From Bacillota bacterium (lineage in GTDB: Bacteria; Bacillota; Clostridia; Christensenellales; SZUA-584), in assembly GCA_023428025.1 (NCBI GenBank), contig JAEYZN010000012.1, forward strand, positions 248,001 to 312,000: a stretch of 64,000 nt of DNA, written 5' to 3'. Made by a program: the position numbers and the translations under genes. Below the pieces are notes generated by a model. It did not search any database and was not told where the DNA came from. It saw only the letters and a program-made list of their open reading frames with translations. Shown in pieces: positions 23,739 through 32,619 of this stretch (position 1 is its first letter; the number at the start of each line of letters is the position of its first letter).

Positions 23739-24194
23739 CTATTTTTCTTCCAGCAGGCGCTGAAGCTCCTGCATAAACGTATCGACGTCCTTGAATTCCT
23801 TATAGACCGAGGCGAAACGCACATAGGCCACGTCGTCTAGGTCCTTCAAACCCTTCATGACCAGTTCGCCGATTTCCTTGGTGCTGATCTCCTGCCTTAA
23901 GGAATTGAATATGGTCTTTTCCACATTCAACACCAGCGTTTCAATATCCTGCATGGGGACCGGACGTTTCTCACACGCTTTGATGATGCCGATCTTGATC
24001 TTGTCCGAATCGAAGGGCACCCGCTCTCCATCCTTCTTGATAACGAGCAGCGGCAGGCTGTCTATTTTCTCATAAGTGGTGAAACGCTTTTTGCATGCCA
24101 GGCATTCACGGCGCCGCCTGATAGAGCTTCCTTCATCCGTTGGCCTAGAATCCACAACCTTGCTTTCCAGATAACCGCAATATATGCACTTCAT
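23739..24194 (-). CDS. nrdR: Transcriptional repressor NrdR
   Basis: Zinc-ribbon/ATP-cone repressor of ribonucleotide reductase genes that senses ATP and dATP. The N-terminal zinc ribbon has CIYCGYLESKVVDSR and CLACKKRFTTYEK; the ATP-cone domain begins VIKKDGERVPFDSDKI. Length 151 aa is exactly typical. No nrd genes are in the window. It is followed at once by pgeF. Confidence 0.97.
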   Translation of the reverse strand: MKCIYCGYLESKVVDSRPTDEGSSIRRRRECLACKKRFTTYEKIDSLPLLVIKKDGERVPFDSDKIKIGIIKACEKRPVPMQDIETLVLNVEKTIFNSLRQEISTKEIGELVMKGLKDLDDVAYVRFASVYKEFKDVDTFMQELQRLLEEK

Positions 24195-24250
24195 AATAAG
24201 CCCCCATGCCGTATTTGCTATTATTATAGCATAATTATGAAGAAATACAA

Positions 24251-24511
24251 TTAATCGCGATAGTTTGGTATTCCATTGACGTCAATTTCCACCAATACAA
24301 CGTCTTCGCCGACTTTTCTGATGCATTGCCACGGGATCACGCTGTCCCGCTCGCCTTTGAACAGGAACGACAGCCGCATCGGGCCAGGAACAACGATCGC
24401 GGTCACTTTGCCGCTCGACATGTCTATCACCAAATCCGATATGTATCCAAGCCTTGCACCGTCCAAAACATTGACGACTTCCTTTTGCCGAAGCTGGGCA
24501 TATCTTGTCAT
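24251..24511 (-). CDS. ylmC: YlmC/YmxH family sporulation protein (PRC-barrel)
   Basis: Short PRC-barrel protein (86 aa) of the YlmC/YmxH family, conserved in endospore formers and often next to sigG or sigE; molecular role unknown. Family marks are LRQKEVVNVLDGARLGYISDL (residues about 8-28, quoted by position) and VIPWQCIRKVGEDVVLV. I choose ATG 24511 because GAGGTGA ends 5 nt upstream; nearby in-frame ATGs fall inside the ribosome-binding site. Confidence 0.88.
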   Translation of the reverse strand: MTRYAQLRQKEVVNVLDGARLGYISDLVIDMSSGKVTAIVVPGPMRLSFLFKGERDSVIPWQCIRKVGEDVVLVEIDVNGIPNYRD

Positions 24512-24549
24512 CGCCATCACCTCACTTTATATCATATTATGCAGGGATC

Positions 24550-24588
24550 AAAAAAAAGACCGGGAACGCTGCGAACGTCCCGGTTTTT
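24550..24588 (-). terminator. Rho-independent terminator of sigG
   Basis: Minus strand ACCGGGACG, loop, CGTTCCCGGT followed by T7-8. It lies between the sigG stop and the ylmC start, so ylmC has its own promoter. Confidence 0.9.
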
Positions 24589-24609
24589 AGCCACTCCCAC
24601 TGCTTGTAT

Positions 24610-25383
24610 TTATATGCTCCTTTTCATGCTTTTTAGCGCGTTTTTCTCCAGACGGGAAACCTGCGCCTGGCTGATGCCGATCTCCTCGGCCACCTCCATC
24701 TGCGTCTTTCCCTGATAGAACCGCATCTGTATGATATTGCGCTCACGCTCTCCCAGCTTCTCGATCGCCTCTTTCAGCGCGATGCCTTCCAGCCATGTTT
24801 CATCGGCGCAGCTCTTGTCCTGCAGCTGGTCCATCACATAGATGGCGTCAGCGCCGTCGTGATACACCGGTTCATAGAGCGACACGGGGTCCTGTATGGC
24901 GTCCAGCGCGAAAACAACGTCCTCCACGTTGATGCCAAGCTCCGCCGCGATCTTCTCCACGCTGGGGTCACTGCAATCCTTTTTTGCCATTGTATTGCGA
25001 ATCTGCAGTGCCTTATACGCGATGTCTCTTAGCGAGCGGGAAACGCGGATGCTGTTGTTGTCCCTCAGATAGCGCCTGATTTCTCCCGTGATCATCGGAA
25101 CGGCATAGGTGGAAAAGCGCACGCCCATCTCCACGTTGAAGTTGTCTATGGCTTTGATCAGGCCGATGCAACCCACCTGGAAAAGATCGTCCATATTCTC
25201 TCTGCGGCCTGTAAAGCGCTGGATTACGCTTAAGACCAGCCGAAGATTCCCCCGAATAAATTCCTCCCGCGCAGCGCGGTCGCCGGCTTTGACCTTAAGC
25301 ATTGTTTCCTTCATTTGCCTTGGCTTCATCACAGGCAGCTTGGACGTATCAACGCCGCAGATCTCAACCTTGTTCGTCAGCAT
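24610..25383 (-). CDS. sigG: RNA polymerase sporulation sigma factor SigG
   Basis: Late forespore-specific sigma factor. Residues 1-20 (MLTNKVEICGVDTSKLPVM) are the strongly conserved SigG N-terminus. Region 2 has DDLFQVGCIGLIKAIDNF and RFSTYAVPMITGEIRRYLRD; region 4 has LGERERNIIQMRFYQGKTQM and ISQAQVSRLEKNAL. The start at 25383 has AAGGAG 6 nt upstream and gives 257 aa; an upstream extension is not conserved. Here it is not next to sigE, unlike in Bacillus. Confidence 0.96.
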   Translation of the reverse strand: MLTNKVEICGVDTSKLPVMKPRQMKETMLKVKAGDRAAREEFIRGNLRLVLSVIQRFTGRRENMDDLFQVGCIGLIKAIDNFNVEMGVRFSTYAVPMITGEIRRYLRDNNSIRVSRSLRDIAYKALQIRNTMAKKDCSDPSVEKIAAELGINVEDVVFALDAIQDPVSLYEPVYHDGADAIYVMDQLQDKSCADETWLEGIALKEAIEKLGERERNIIQMRFYQGKTQMEVAEEIGISQAQVSRLEKNALKSMKRSI

Positions 25384-25565
25384 GTCATATCTCCTTGGTG
25401 CTTTGATATGACTAGCTTTACCATGCCAAAATCCTTTTATACGACCTAAAATATTGCAGATGCAACACTTCATCGTGTGTGTAAATTCATAGAAACGGGT
25501 AAACAGGCTGCATTTTCCCTAAAAAAAGGCAGGTGATAAAAAGGTGATTCATATATGAACCCGAA

Positions 25566-25591
25566 ATAAAAAAGCGGCATTTTTTTGCCGC
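25566..25591 (-). terminator. Rho-independent terminator downstream of ispA
   Basis: Minus strand GCGGC, loop AAAAAAAT, GCCGC followed by a run of T. It ends the long spoIIIA-to-ispA gene string. Confidence 0.85.
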
Positions 25592-25608
25592 AAAAATTCT
25601 GGTTTGGT

Positions 25609-26496
25609 TTATCGGTCACGCATCAGCAGATATTGAGCGAGAGACTTTAAACCGTTAGCGCGTGGCCCGAAAATGCTGAGCGCATTCTCCGCTTCCTCTG
25701 TCATTTTCCGGGCGATCCGGCAAGACGCTTCGATGCCGTAAATCCGTGCGAATGTCTGCTTGCCGGAATCCGCATCCTTACCGATGGACTTGCCCAGCAC
25801 GCTTTCGTCTCCCACCTCGTCCAGTATGTCGTCCACGATCTGGAAAACAAGGCCGATACGGTTGCCGTACGTTTCCAAAGCCGCCATTTCATTGCCCGTT
25901 GCCCGAAACAGCGCCGCGCTGCTCAGCACCGACGCGCGGATCATCGCGCCTGTCTTGCGCTCATGGATATGGCTCAGCACCTCGCTGTTCTTGTCCTGCC
26001 CCTCAAACGCGATGTCGCAGGCCTGTCCTTCGATCATGCCCGTCACGCCGGACGCCTTTGCGACGATATGCATCGCGGACAGGTAATCCAGCCCGTCTCC
26101 CGCGCTGCGGGTCGCGCATTCCAGCATCACCTCGAACGCGCAGTTGAGCAGCCCGTCTCCCGCCAGCAGCGCGTAGGCTTCGCCAAACACCACGTGGTTG
26201 GTGGGCTTGCCCCGCCGCAGCACGTCGTTATCCATGCACGGCAGGTCGTCGTGGATCAGCGAATAGGTATGGATCATCTCCAGCGCGCAGGCAATATCCA
26301 GCGCTTTCGCCGCGTCTCCGAACATCTCCGCCGTCATCAGGCAAAGCGCGGGCCTCAGTCTCTTTCCGCCAGCCGCAATACTGTATCCCATCGCGTCCTT
26401 GAGCGTGCCCGGTTCGCACATCAGCTCCATCAGCGTCTCCAGCCGCATGTTCACCAATGCGCCATATCTTCTGATACCCTCGGCAGCCGTGTTCAT
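25609..26496 (-). CDS. ispA: Polyprenyl synthetase (farnesyl diphosphate synthase type)
   Basis: Short-chain prenyl transferase condensing IPP with DMAPP/GPP. The first Asp-rich motif is DDLPCMDNDVLRRGKPT (about residues 81-97), the second FQIVDDILDEVGDES, and GGKRLRPALCLM is near the N-terminus. DDxx(xx)D in the first motif is the bacterial FPP-synthase form. Length 295 aa. Its start overlaps the xseB stop by 4 bp, as in most Bacillota. Confidence 0.94.
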   Translation of the reverse strand: MNTAAEGIRRYGALVNMRLETLMELMCEPGTLKDAMGYSIAAGGKRLRPALCLMTAEMFGDAAKALDIACALEMIHTYSLIHDDLPCMDNDVLRRGKPTNHVVFGEAYALLAGDGLLNCAFEVMLECATRSAGDGLDYLSAMHIVAKASGVTGMIEGQACDIAFEGQDKNSEVLSHIHERKTGAMIRASVLSSAALFRATGNEMAALETYGNRIGLVFQIVDDILDEVGDESVLGKSIGKDADSGKQTFARIYGIEASCRIARKMTEEAENALSIFGPRANGLKSLAQYLLMRDR

Positions 26497-26684
26497 GAGC
26501 CTTTGCCCTCGTTCTCAAGTATCTCGATTTTGGACTTGTATGTATTCAGGCGTTTTTGCAGCATCTCGGCAAGCTTCACGCCCTCCGAATACAGCGCCAT
26601 GCTCTGTTCAATACCCGCCTCGCCCGACTGAAGCTGCTGGGAAATCTCCTCCAGCCTTTTGAGGTCCTTTTCAAAATCGTCCAT
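26493..26684 (-). CDS. xseB: Exodeoxyribonuclease VII small subunit XseB
   Basis: Helical small subunit of ExoVII (63 aa). The motif FEKDLKRLEEISQQLQSGEA and LEQ-like IEQSMALYSEGVKLAEML fit the family (each quoted as a segment near residues 4-23 and 26-43). ATG 26684 overlaps the xseA stop as TGATG, which fixes the start; an open frame upstream is inside xseA and meaningless. Co-transcribed with xseA and ispA. Confidence 0.93.
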   Translation of the reverse strand: MDDFEKDLKRLEEISQQLQSGEAGIEQSMALYSEGVKLAEMLQKRLNTYKSKIEILENEGKGS

Positions 26685-27874
26685 CAACCATCCGTCCTTT
26701 CCACAGCCACGCGCCCGTCTACAAACTCGATCTCCATCCGTTGGGCAGTGTCGGCGCTTGACGTGACAATACGTCCGTCCGCGCTGTGTACCAGCGCATA
26801 GCCGCGCGCCAGCACGTTCCGCGGGTTCAGGCTCTCCAGCCTGTCCTGATACTGCTCCAGCCGCAATGCGCACGCCTGAAGCCTGGCCTCCAAACCGCGC
26901 CGCATCAGAGCCAGACGGCTTTCGATCTGCTCGTTCACCCGGCTGATTTTCAGCCTCAGCGGATAAGCGCTCAATGACGCTGAGGCTGCCGATACGCGCC
27001 GCTCACGCGCATCCAGAACACCCAGCAACGCCTGTCCGAGAGCGGCCTTGCTTACGGCCAGCACGTCGTAAATGGCTTTCTTTTCACGGACGACCAACTC
27101 AGCCGCCGCCGACGGCGTAGGCGCGCGAAGGTCCGCCGCCATATCGCATAAAGTATAGTCCGTCTCATGCCCCACCGCGGACACGACGGGTATTTCTGAC
27201 TCATAGACCGCCCGCGCCACCGTTTCTTCGTTGAACGCGAACAGGTCTTCGAAGGAGCCGCCGCCGCGCGCGACGATGATCACGCCCACATTGGCTGTCT
27301 GGTTAAAATATCGGATACCCTGGCTGACCCTTTCGGCTGCGTCCGCCCCCTGTACCGGCACCGGATACACCGTGATTCGGATGCCGTCAAAACGGCGCGT
27401 GGCTACGTTGATGATGTCGTACAACACCGCGCCCGACGTGGAGGTGACCACGCCGATGGTTGTGGGGAACAATGGCAACGGCTTTTTATGCGCGGTATCG
27501 AAAAGGCCTTCCTCAGCCAATCGCTTCTTGGTACGCTCGAACCGGGCGAACAGGTCTCCCACGCCCTGCAGCGCCGCAGATTCCACCGCCAGCTGGATCG
27601 TGCCGCTCTTTCTGTAAAACGTGACGCGCCCGCCCACCTTGAGCAACGCGCCATCCGCAATCATATCCTTATCCGGATGCGCCGCAAAATCGTAGACAAT
27701 GCAGCCGATCATGCTGTTTTCGTCCTTGAGGGAGAAAAACGCATGGCCGACCGACGACATCGAAAAGTTTGTCACCTCGCCGACCACCTTCACCGCGCTG
27801 ATAAACGGATCCTGAAAAAACTTGCGGCTCAAATACTCGGTGATCTGCGAAACGGTGAAAACCACGTCAGCCAT
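26684..27874 (-). CDS. xseA: Exodeoxyribonuclease VII large subunit XseA
   Basis: Catalytic subunit of ExoVII, which degrades single-stranded DNA. The N-terminal OB domain (VFTVSQITEYLSRKF, GEVTNFSMSSVGHAFFSLKD) is followed by the exonuclease VII domain with VVTSTSGAVLYDIINV, IIVARGGGSFEDLFAFNEE and AVGHETDYTLCDMAAD. A coiled-coil stretch follows and the end has NPRNVLARGYALV. Length 396 aa is normal. Overlaps folD by 8 bp. Confidence 0.97.
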   Translation of the reverse strand: MADVVFTVSQITEYLSRKFFQDPFISAVKVVGEVTNFSMSSVGHAFFSLKDENSMIGCIVYDFAAHPDKDMIADGALLKVGGRVTFYRKSGTIQLAVESAALQGVGDLFARFERTKKRLAEEGLFDTAHKKPLPLFPTTIGVVTSTSGAVLYDIINVATRRFDGIRITVYPVPVQGADAAERVSQGIRYFNQTANVGVIIVARGGGSFEDLFAFNEETVARAVYESEIPVVSAVGHETDYTLCDMAADLRAPTPSAAAELVVREKKAIYDVLAVSKAALGQALLGVLDARERRVSAASASLSAYPLRLKISRVNEQIESRLALMRRGLEARLQACALRLEQYQDRLESLNPRNVLARGYALVHSADGRIVTSSADTAQRMEIEFVDGRVAVERTDG

Positions 27875-28706
27875 AGATGCGGGCCGCCTCGATGGTGTTC
27901 TCCATCAGCATTGTGATCGTCATCGGGCCTACGCCTCCCGGCACTGGCGTGATGAAAGAAGCCTTCTTTGCCGCTTCCTCAAATAACACGTCGCCCTTCA
28001 GCTTGCCGTCCACCTTGGTGGTGCCCACGTCGATGACGACAGCACCCGGCTTGACGAATGCACCGGTGATGATCTCCGGCTTGCCGATGGCCGCCACCAG
28101 GATATCCGCTTCTGCGCACACCTTGGCAAGGTCTTTCGTGCGCGAGTGGCACATGGTGACCGTCGCGTTTTCGTTCATCAGCAGCAACGAAACAGGCTTA
28201 CCCACCATGTTGCTGCGCCCCACCACCACGGCGCGTTTTCCGCTGATCTCGGTGCCCGTGCTCTTGATCAGCCGGATGACGCCCTTGGGCGTGCAGGGGA
28301 TGAAGCCCCTTTCGCCCACCAGCAAACGCCCTGCCGTCACCACGTGCAGGCCGTCCACGTCCTTGTTGGGGTCCACCTCGCGCAGTATCTCCAGCGCGTC
28401 TAGATGCCCCGGCAGCGGCAGCTGAACGAGTATGCCGTGCAGCGCCTCGTCCGCGTTGCATTCATGCACCAGCGCGATAAGCTCTTCCTTGGTCGTTTCA
28501 GCGGGCAGCGTATGCACCACCGAATACATGCCCAACTCGTCGCAGGCGCGCGCCTTGTTGCGCACATAAACCGCGGATGCGGGATCGTCGCCCACCAGTA
28601 TCACCGCCAGACCCGGCGTTATTCCCTGGGCCTTCAGCGCTATAACGTCCTTTTTCAGTTCCTCTCTGATCTGTGCCGATATGGCTTTTCCATCGATAAT
28701 CGTCAA
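27867..28706 (-). CDS. folD: Methylenetetrahydrofolate dehydrogenase / cyclohydrolase FolD
   Basis: Bifunctional enzyme of one-carbon metabolism interconverting 5,10-methylene-, methenyl- and 10-formyl-THF. The catalytic Lys lies in SAVYVRNKARACDELG; HGILVQLPLPGHLD and PCTPKGVIRLI are signature blocks. The NADP site is VVVGRSNMVGKPVSLLL and the C-terminus has TPVPGGVGPMTITMLM. Length 279 aa. Its ATG overlaps the previous gene's TGA (4 bp). Confidence 0.97.
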   Translation of the reverse strand: MTIIDGKAISAQIREELKKDVIALKAQGITPGLAVILVGDDPASAVYVRNKARACDELGMYSVVHTLPAETTKEELIALVHECNADEALHGILVQLPLPGHLDALEILREVDPNKDVDGLHVVTAGRLLVGERGFIPCTPKGVIRLIKSTGTEISGKRAVVVGRSNMVGKPVSLLLMNENATVTMCHSRTKDLAKVCAEADILVAAIGKPEIITGAFVKPGAVVIDVGTTKVDGKLKGDVLFEEAAKKASFITPVPGGVGPMTITMLMENTIEAARIYG

Positions 28707-29653
28707 GCTGAAACTCCTTTGTTATGCAGGCGTTCCGCCGCGAGCGCGAGGCCGCAGGCGTTGTCGCCGCAGTATTCTCTTTGTGTCATCACCAGGCTGA
28801 CATCCTGTTCACCGCCGAGCTGCTCAAGGCGTTCGCGAATCACCGCCCCCGCCATCACGCCGCCGGACAGTATGAATCGCGTCAGGCCCTGCGCCGCCGC
28901 CAGATTGGATATGAGCCGTGCCAGCGTCTCAGCCACGCAGTCAAAGACCGCGCTGCACACGGTGCCCGGCTCTTCCCCGTCTGCCAGCCGCCTCAGCGCC
29001 TGTGTTTCTGCGCCCGACAGGTTCGCGTGCAGTCCGTCCACTCTGACGGCCAGCTTCCCGGTACCCGGCTTGTACAGCTTTTCCATATGCGATCCGGACG
29101 GAAACGACAACCCTGCCGCCACGCCCACACGATCGATCAACTGTCCGCAGGTGATATCCAGTGATCCGCCCATCGGTTCAATGTCTGTGATCAGCTCGTC
29201 TTCCACCGTGACCCTCAGCAGGTCCAGCGTTCCACCGGACACATGCATTGCACCGTACACGCCGTTCGGCATATTGTTGCCGAAGAAAGCCGCGTACAGG
29301 TGCCCGTGCTGGTGCGTCAGCGCATACGGCTTGATGCCCAGCGCCCCGGCAAACGCGGCCGCGTGAGACGCACCTACGCAGAAAACCGGCATATACGACT
29401 GCTCCGCCGGACAGGGTTTCTCACTGAAGCCCACTGCCGTTACATCCATAATTGGTCCTGAACCTGAAAAAAGCGCACGAAGGTTTTTCACGTGCGCAAA
29501 CACCGCTTCAGATTGCCGCAGGCCCCGGCCGCCCTGCGGCACAGCCAGCATCAGCCGCTTATCAAGCACCACGCGCCCGTCCGATACCATCGCGATGGAC
29601 GTGGTGTAGGCGCTGGTGTCCACAGCAAACGCCGCGCTATTTGGGCTGCGCAT
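28703..29653 (-). CDS. Kae1-like (TsaD paralogue) protein
   Basis: ASKHA/Kae1-fold protein related to the t6A enzyme TsaD but shorter and more divergent; one such paralogue is common between nusB and folD in Clostridia. Visible marks are FAVDTSAYTTSIA, the HxxxH-like metal motif THQHGHLYAAFF, HVSGGTLDLL, and FILSGGVMAGAVI. The usual TsaD N-terminal start and several ATP-site residues differ, so t6A synthesis should not be assumed. Function unknown. It overlaps nusB by 17 bp and folD by 4 bp. Confidence 0.82.
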   Translation of the reverse strand: MRSPNSAAFAVDTSAYTTSIAMVSDGRVVLDKRLMLAVPQGGRGLRQSEAVFAHVKNLRALFSGSGPIMDVTAVGFSEKPCPAEQSYMPVFCVGASHAAAFAGALGIKPYALTHQHGHLYAAFFGNNMPNGVYGAMHVSGGTLDLLRVTVEDELITDIEPMGGSLDITCGQLIDRVGVAAGLSFPSGSHMEKLYKPGTGKLAVRVDGLHANLSGAETQALRRLADGEEPGTVCSAVFDCVAETLARLISNLAAAQGLTRFILSGGVMAGAVIRERLEQLGGEQDVSLVMTQREYCGDNACGLALAAERLHNKGVSA

Positions 29654-30062
29654 TCGTCTGTTCGGCGCTCAGCACTGCGGCCAGCACGCCGTTGATAAAC
29701 CGCGCTGATTTATCCGTCGCGAATTTCTTGCCCAGCTCCACACACTCGTTGATCGTGATGCTCTCGTGTATGTCTTCGCAGTAGTACAGCTCACACACGC
29801 CGATGCGGAGTATCGACAGCTCCACCTTGGCCATGTGACTGATATTCCAGTTCTTTGAGTTCGCCTGTATCACAGCGTCCACTTCTTCGGTATGTGTTTT
29901 ATACAGATCGATCAGACGCCCGACATATGCCCAGGCATTGTCGTTCATGCCTTTATCAAAACAATCCCGCATGACGTCCATCGTTGCGGGATTGAACTCG
30001 CCGGTGACCGCATATTCGTAAAACAACCGCAGCGCTGTATCCCGTGCCGCCCTTCTACTCAT
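29637..30062 (-). CDS. nusB: Transcription antitermination factor NusB
   Basis: Binds boxA with S10 in rRNA antitermination. The 141-aa all-helical protein begins SRRAARDTALRLFYEYAVTG and has VELSILRIGVCELYY and SITINECVELGKKFATDKS, plus FINGVLAAV at the end. It follows the asp23/amaP/DUF2273 cluster, as in many Clostridia. Confidence 0.95.
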   Translation of the reverse strand: MSRRAARDTALRLFYEYAVTGEFNPATMDVMRDCFDKGMNDNAWAYVGRLIDLYKTHTEEVDAVIQANSKNWNISHMAKVELSILRIGVCELYYCEDIHESITINECVELGKKFATDKSARFINGVLAAVLSAEQTNAQPK

Positions 30063-30073
30063 CTATCCTCCAA

Positions 30074-30301
30074 TTATTTGAATATATCCGGTAATATCTT
30101 GTCCAAAATTTCGAGAAGTCTTTTCCGAAGCTTATTCTTTGTCCCAAAAAGAGCGCCTATCCCAGCGCAAATGGCCAAAAACAGCGTCGCAAAAAAGCCG
30201 ATGGACAGCATTAGAATGCCGACCAACAACCCCAAGGCAACGCCGATGATCACACCCTTGTGTTCTTTTACATAGCTGATAAAGCTGTGCGGATCAGACA
30301 C
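30074..30301 (-). CDS. DUF2273 small membrane protein
   Basis: A 75-aa protein with two hydrophobic helices (about residues 17-35 and 37-48) and a basic C-terminus (KNKLRKRLLEIL). DUF2273 proteins occur next to Asp23/AmaP and are thought to belong to the same envelope-associated module; the function is unknown. It starts with GTG in a TAGTG overlap with the amaP stop. Confidence 0.85.
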   Translation of the reverse strand: MSDPHSFISYVKEHKGVIIGVALGLLVGILMLSIGFFATLFLAICAGIGALFGTKNKLRKRLLEILDKILPDIFK

Positions 30302-30846
30302 TATTCGACACGCGCCTTTACAACCTGCGTTGTCTTCTCGACAAGCAGTATGATTTTATTGACTTCAATGCCGGCAAACAGCTCGATATGAGCCTTCAGT
30401 CCCGTTTGCAGCACTTGCAGCACCTCGGGGATGTTTGTCCCATCCGAAACGGACAGTTTGGCATTGACGATCAGCTTGGAATCCCGAACGGAAACAGCGG
30501 CCTTCACACTGCGCACCGTATCGTTGGCCGCGATAAACCGCATCGCCATATCCTCCAGCGCGGTCACCGTGATGGATATCGCTCCGCCTTCAGTCATCCG
30601 CACCATAGCCGTTTTGGGCTTGCGGCGGCGTATGCCGGAAAACATCAGCATCAGACTGATGATCACCACCACGACGCCGACAACCGACACGATCCAGATT
30701 ACGCCGGTGTTGCTGTAAAGCTGGCTAAGCCACCAAGTGGGATAATCCACAGCGATCAGCCCCCACGCGCAACATAGCGTGACGCCCGTCACAAACAGGA
30801 CGGCCAGTATATACAACGTCAGCAGTATTCTCATGAAAATACGCAT
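30301..30846 (-). CDS. amaP: Alkaline shock response membrane anchor protein AmaP
   Basis: Membrane anchor of the Asp23 protein. Two N-terminal transmembrane helices (about residues 5-27 and 45-70) are followed by a cytoplasmic Asp23-like domain (EGGAISITVTALEDMAMRFI; RVKAAVSVRDSKLIVNAKLS, approximate positions 90-125). Length 181 aa. Lies between asp23 and the DUF2273 gene. The start has only a weak ribosome-binding site (GGGGGA 12-14 nt upstream), and a second ATG four codons in is possible. Confidence 0.86.
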   Translation of the reverse strand: MRIFMRILLTLYILAVLFVTGVTLCCAWGLIAVDYPTWWLSQLYSNTGVIWIVSVVGVVVVIISLMLMFSGIRRRKPKTAMVRMTEGGAISITVTALEDMAMRFIAANDTVRSVKAAVSVRDSKLIVNAKLSVSDGTNIPEVLQVLQTGLKAHIELFAGIEVNKIILLVEKTTQVVKARVE

Positions 30847-30900
30847 TTCTCTTTTGTATCCCCCGAATCCTTAAGTCCTTTAAGGGCCCAATTCAGTCAA

Positions 30901-31296
30901 TCAATGGACGCGCTTGACATCCTCAACGGGCTCTTTTGCGACGCGAACGCCCTGGATATGGACGTTGATCTCAACGGTGCGCAAGCCGGTCATCGTTTCC
31001 ACGGCTTTTTTTACGTTGGCCTGAATCTTGTCGCACATCAGCGGTATCTCAACGCCGTAATCCACAATGATGAAGAGATCGACAGCGCACTCCTCCTTGC
31101 CGACCTCTACTTTAACGCCCTTGGTCAGGTTCTTCCTGCCGAGCAGCTCAGCCAGTCCGCCGGAAAAACCGCCGCTCATACCGGCGACACCCTCTATTTC
31201 CACCGTCGCAAGACCCGCGATCGTCGCCACCACGTCGTTCGCAAAAGATATGCTGCCGTTCTGCTCTTCGCGCGTGTTCATATCGTTTGTGCTCAA
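30901..31296 (-). CDS. Asp23/Gls24 family envelope stress protein
   Basis: Cytoplasmic Asp23-fold protein (about 131 aa) that associates with the membrane through AmaP and takes part in envelope stress tolerance in Gram-positives. Motifs include GSISFANDVVATIAGLA, VEIEGVAGMSGGF and ALTVDLFII-like AVDLFIIVDYGVEIP. I favour a TTG start at 31296, 5 nt after GAGGTGA; a GTG at 31305 lies inside that site, and ATG 31281 is the other option. First gene after spoIIIAH, followed by amaP. Confidence 0.87.
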   Translation of the reverse strand: MSTNDMNTREEQNGSISFANDVVATIAGLATVEIEGVAGMSGGFSGGLAELLGRKNLTKGVKVEVGKEECAVDLFIIVDYGVEIPLMCDKIQANVKKAVETMTGLRTVEINVHIQGVRVAKEPVEDVKRVH

Positions 31297-31378
31297 ACAT
31301 CTCACCTCTTCAATTAATGCTTAGATTATAACAGACAGGACAGCCAAATACAATCTGCAAGGTAACGAAAATCGATAA

Positions 31379-31918
31379 TCACCCTTGGAGTATCACCTTG
31401 ATATTCTGCGCCGGCTCGCCTGTTTCCTGCCTGACGATCTCCAAAACTTTGGCAGCATCTTCCTTGGTGATCTCTTTGGCCTTGATAACAACGTTCACAG
31501 AGCCGGTCTGCACCGTCACGATCGCATCCTCAAAGCCGCTCGCCATCAGCAGCCCTTCGATCGTCAGTTCATTCTCCATCTGCTGCACGATCTCGATCTT
31601 CTGGTCCTGGGCGTCTTTCACGGTTTCCGCATCGCTGATCTCGTCAGAGATGATGCTGTCCAGATACGATACTTCCTTGTCGCGTACGCTTTCCCTGTTC
31701 GTTTTATAATCCGCGAAATAGTTGTCGGAGGACATGACGGCCAGATCGTCCGCCGACAGCGCTCCTTCGATCTCAGAATCCGCCACGTCACCGGCTTCGG
31801 CCGTCTGGTCCCCTGCACCCGGGTCCGTTCCCAGCGCAAAGTTTAAGTATCCCACACCAATCAGCACCACGATAAGGCCTGCCAGAAGCAGATAACGCCC
31901 GACCTTCTTGTTCTTCAT
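31379..31918 (-). CDS. spoIIIAH: Stage III sporulation protein AH
   Basis: Mother-cell component of the A-Q channel; its extracellular domain pairs with forespore SpoIIQ. One N-terminal transmembrane helix (residues about 8-26, LLLAGLIVVLIGVGYLNF) is followed by a long charged region and a YscJ/FliF-like C-terminal domain (about 110-179, with GLLMASGFEDAIVTVQTGSV). Start at 31918 gives 179 aa and has AAGGG upstream. Last gene of the spoIIIA operon. Confidence 0.93.
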   Translation of the reverse strand: MKNKKVGRYLLLAGLIVVLIGVGYLNFALGTDPGAGDQTAEAGDVADSEIEGALSADDLAVMSSDNYFADYKTNRESVRDKEVSYLDSIISDEISDAETVKDAQDQKIEIVQQMENELTIEGLLMASGFEDAIVTVQTGSVNVVIKAKEITKEDAAKVLEIVRQETGEPAQNIKVILQG

Positions 31919-31957
31919 TATACCATTTCCCTTAATCATTATACAAATTCACTTCCC

Positions 31958-32587
31958 TTACTCATTATTCATTTTATATACATCAACCTGGTCCGGGCTG
32001 ATGTTCAGCAATGTCTTTACAGCGCTGAGCAGATTAAGCTTTACCGCAATGTTATCCGCCCCTTCCGCCACCACGATCACCCCTCTTATCTCCGGGCTTT
32101 TTTCCTTGAGCACCAGCGCGCTGTTGCCGTTGCTGCCGTTCACGGTCACCACCTCGCTCTGGGTGTTCTCGGTGTTGGTCGTGCTCATGCTGTTGTCTGA
32201 CGTATTCGTCGTTGTGGACGTCTGTTTATCCACGCTGATGGCGGGCACGATCTCGCTGCTGGATTCGTAAGTGATCATCACCTCCACCTTGCCCGCGCCC
32301 TCTATCTGCGACAGCGTGTACTTGAGCTGCTGTTCGATGCTGTCCGCGGTTTGGGCGCTCTGAACCTCGGTATTTGCAGCGGACGACGTATTATTATTCT
32401 CCTGTTTCTTCGTGATACCGCCGCTTGACGCAAAATAGATCGCCAGTATCACGATGACAACAAGCAGTATCGCAAGATACTGTATCTTCTTTTTGATATC
32501 CAGTTTCGTGAAGCGTGAAAGTACACCTTTCCCGCTTTTGGTCTCCTGGGCTCCGCCCATCGCGGCTGTATTTTCCGTTTCACTCAT
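31958..32587 (-). CDS. spoIIIAG: Stage III sporulation protein AG
   Basis: Ring-forming component of the SpoIIIA-SpoIIQ channel. A single TM helix (about residues 37-55) is followed by a Ser/Thr/Asn-rich linker and the ring-building domain (AGKVEVMITYESSSE, PEIRGVIVVAEGADNIAV, LNISPDQVDVYKM). Start ATG 32587 has AAGGGTGA 5 nt upstream, giving 209 aa. Lies between AF and AH. Confidence 0.94.
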   Translation of the reverse strand: MSETENTAAMGGAQETKSGKGVLSRFTKLDIKKKIQYLAILLVVIVILAIYFASSGGITKKQENNNTSSAANTEVQSAQTADSIEQQLKYTLSQIEGAGKVEVMITYESSSEIVPAISVDKQTSTTTNTSDNSMSTTNTENTQSEVVTVNGSNGNSALVLKEKSPEIRGVIVVAEGADNIAVKLNLLSAVKTLLNISPDQVDVYKMNNE

Positions 32588-32619
32588 TTGTATCACCCTT
32601 TTCAATACTCATATTTATT

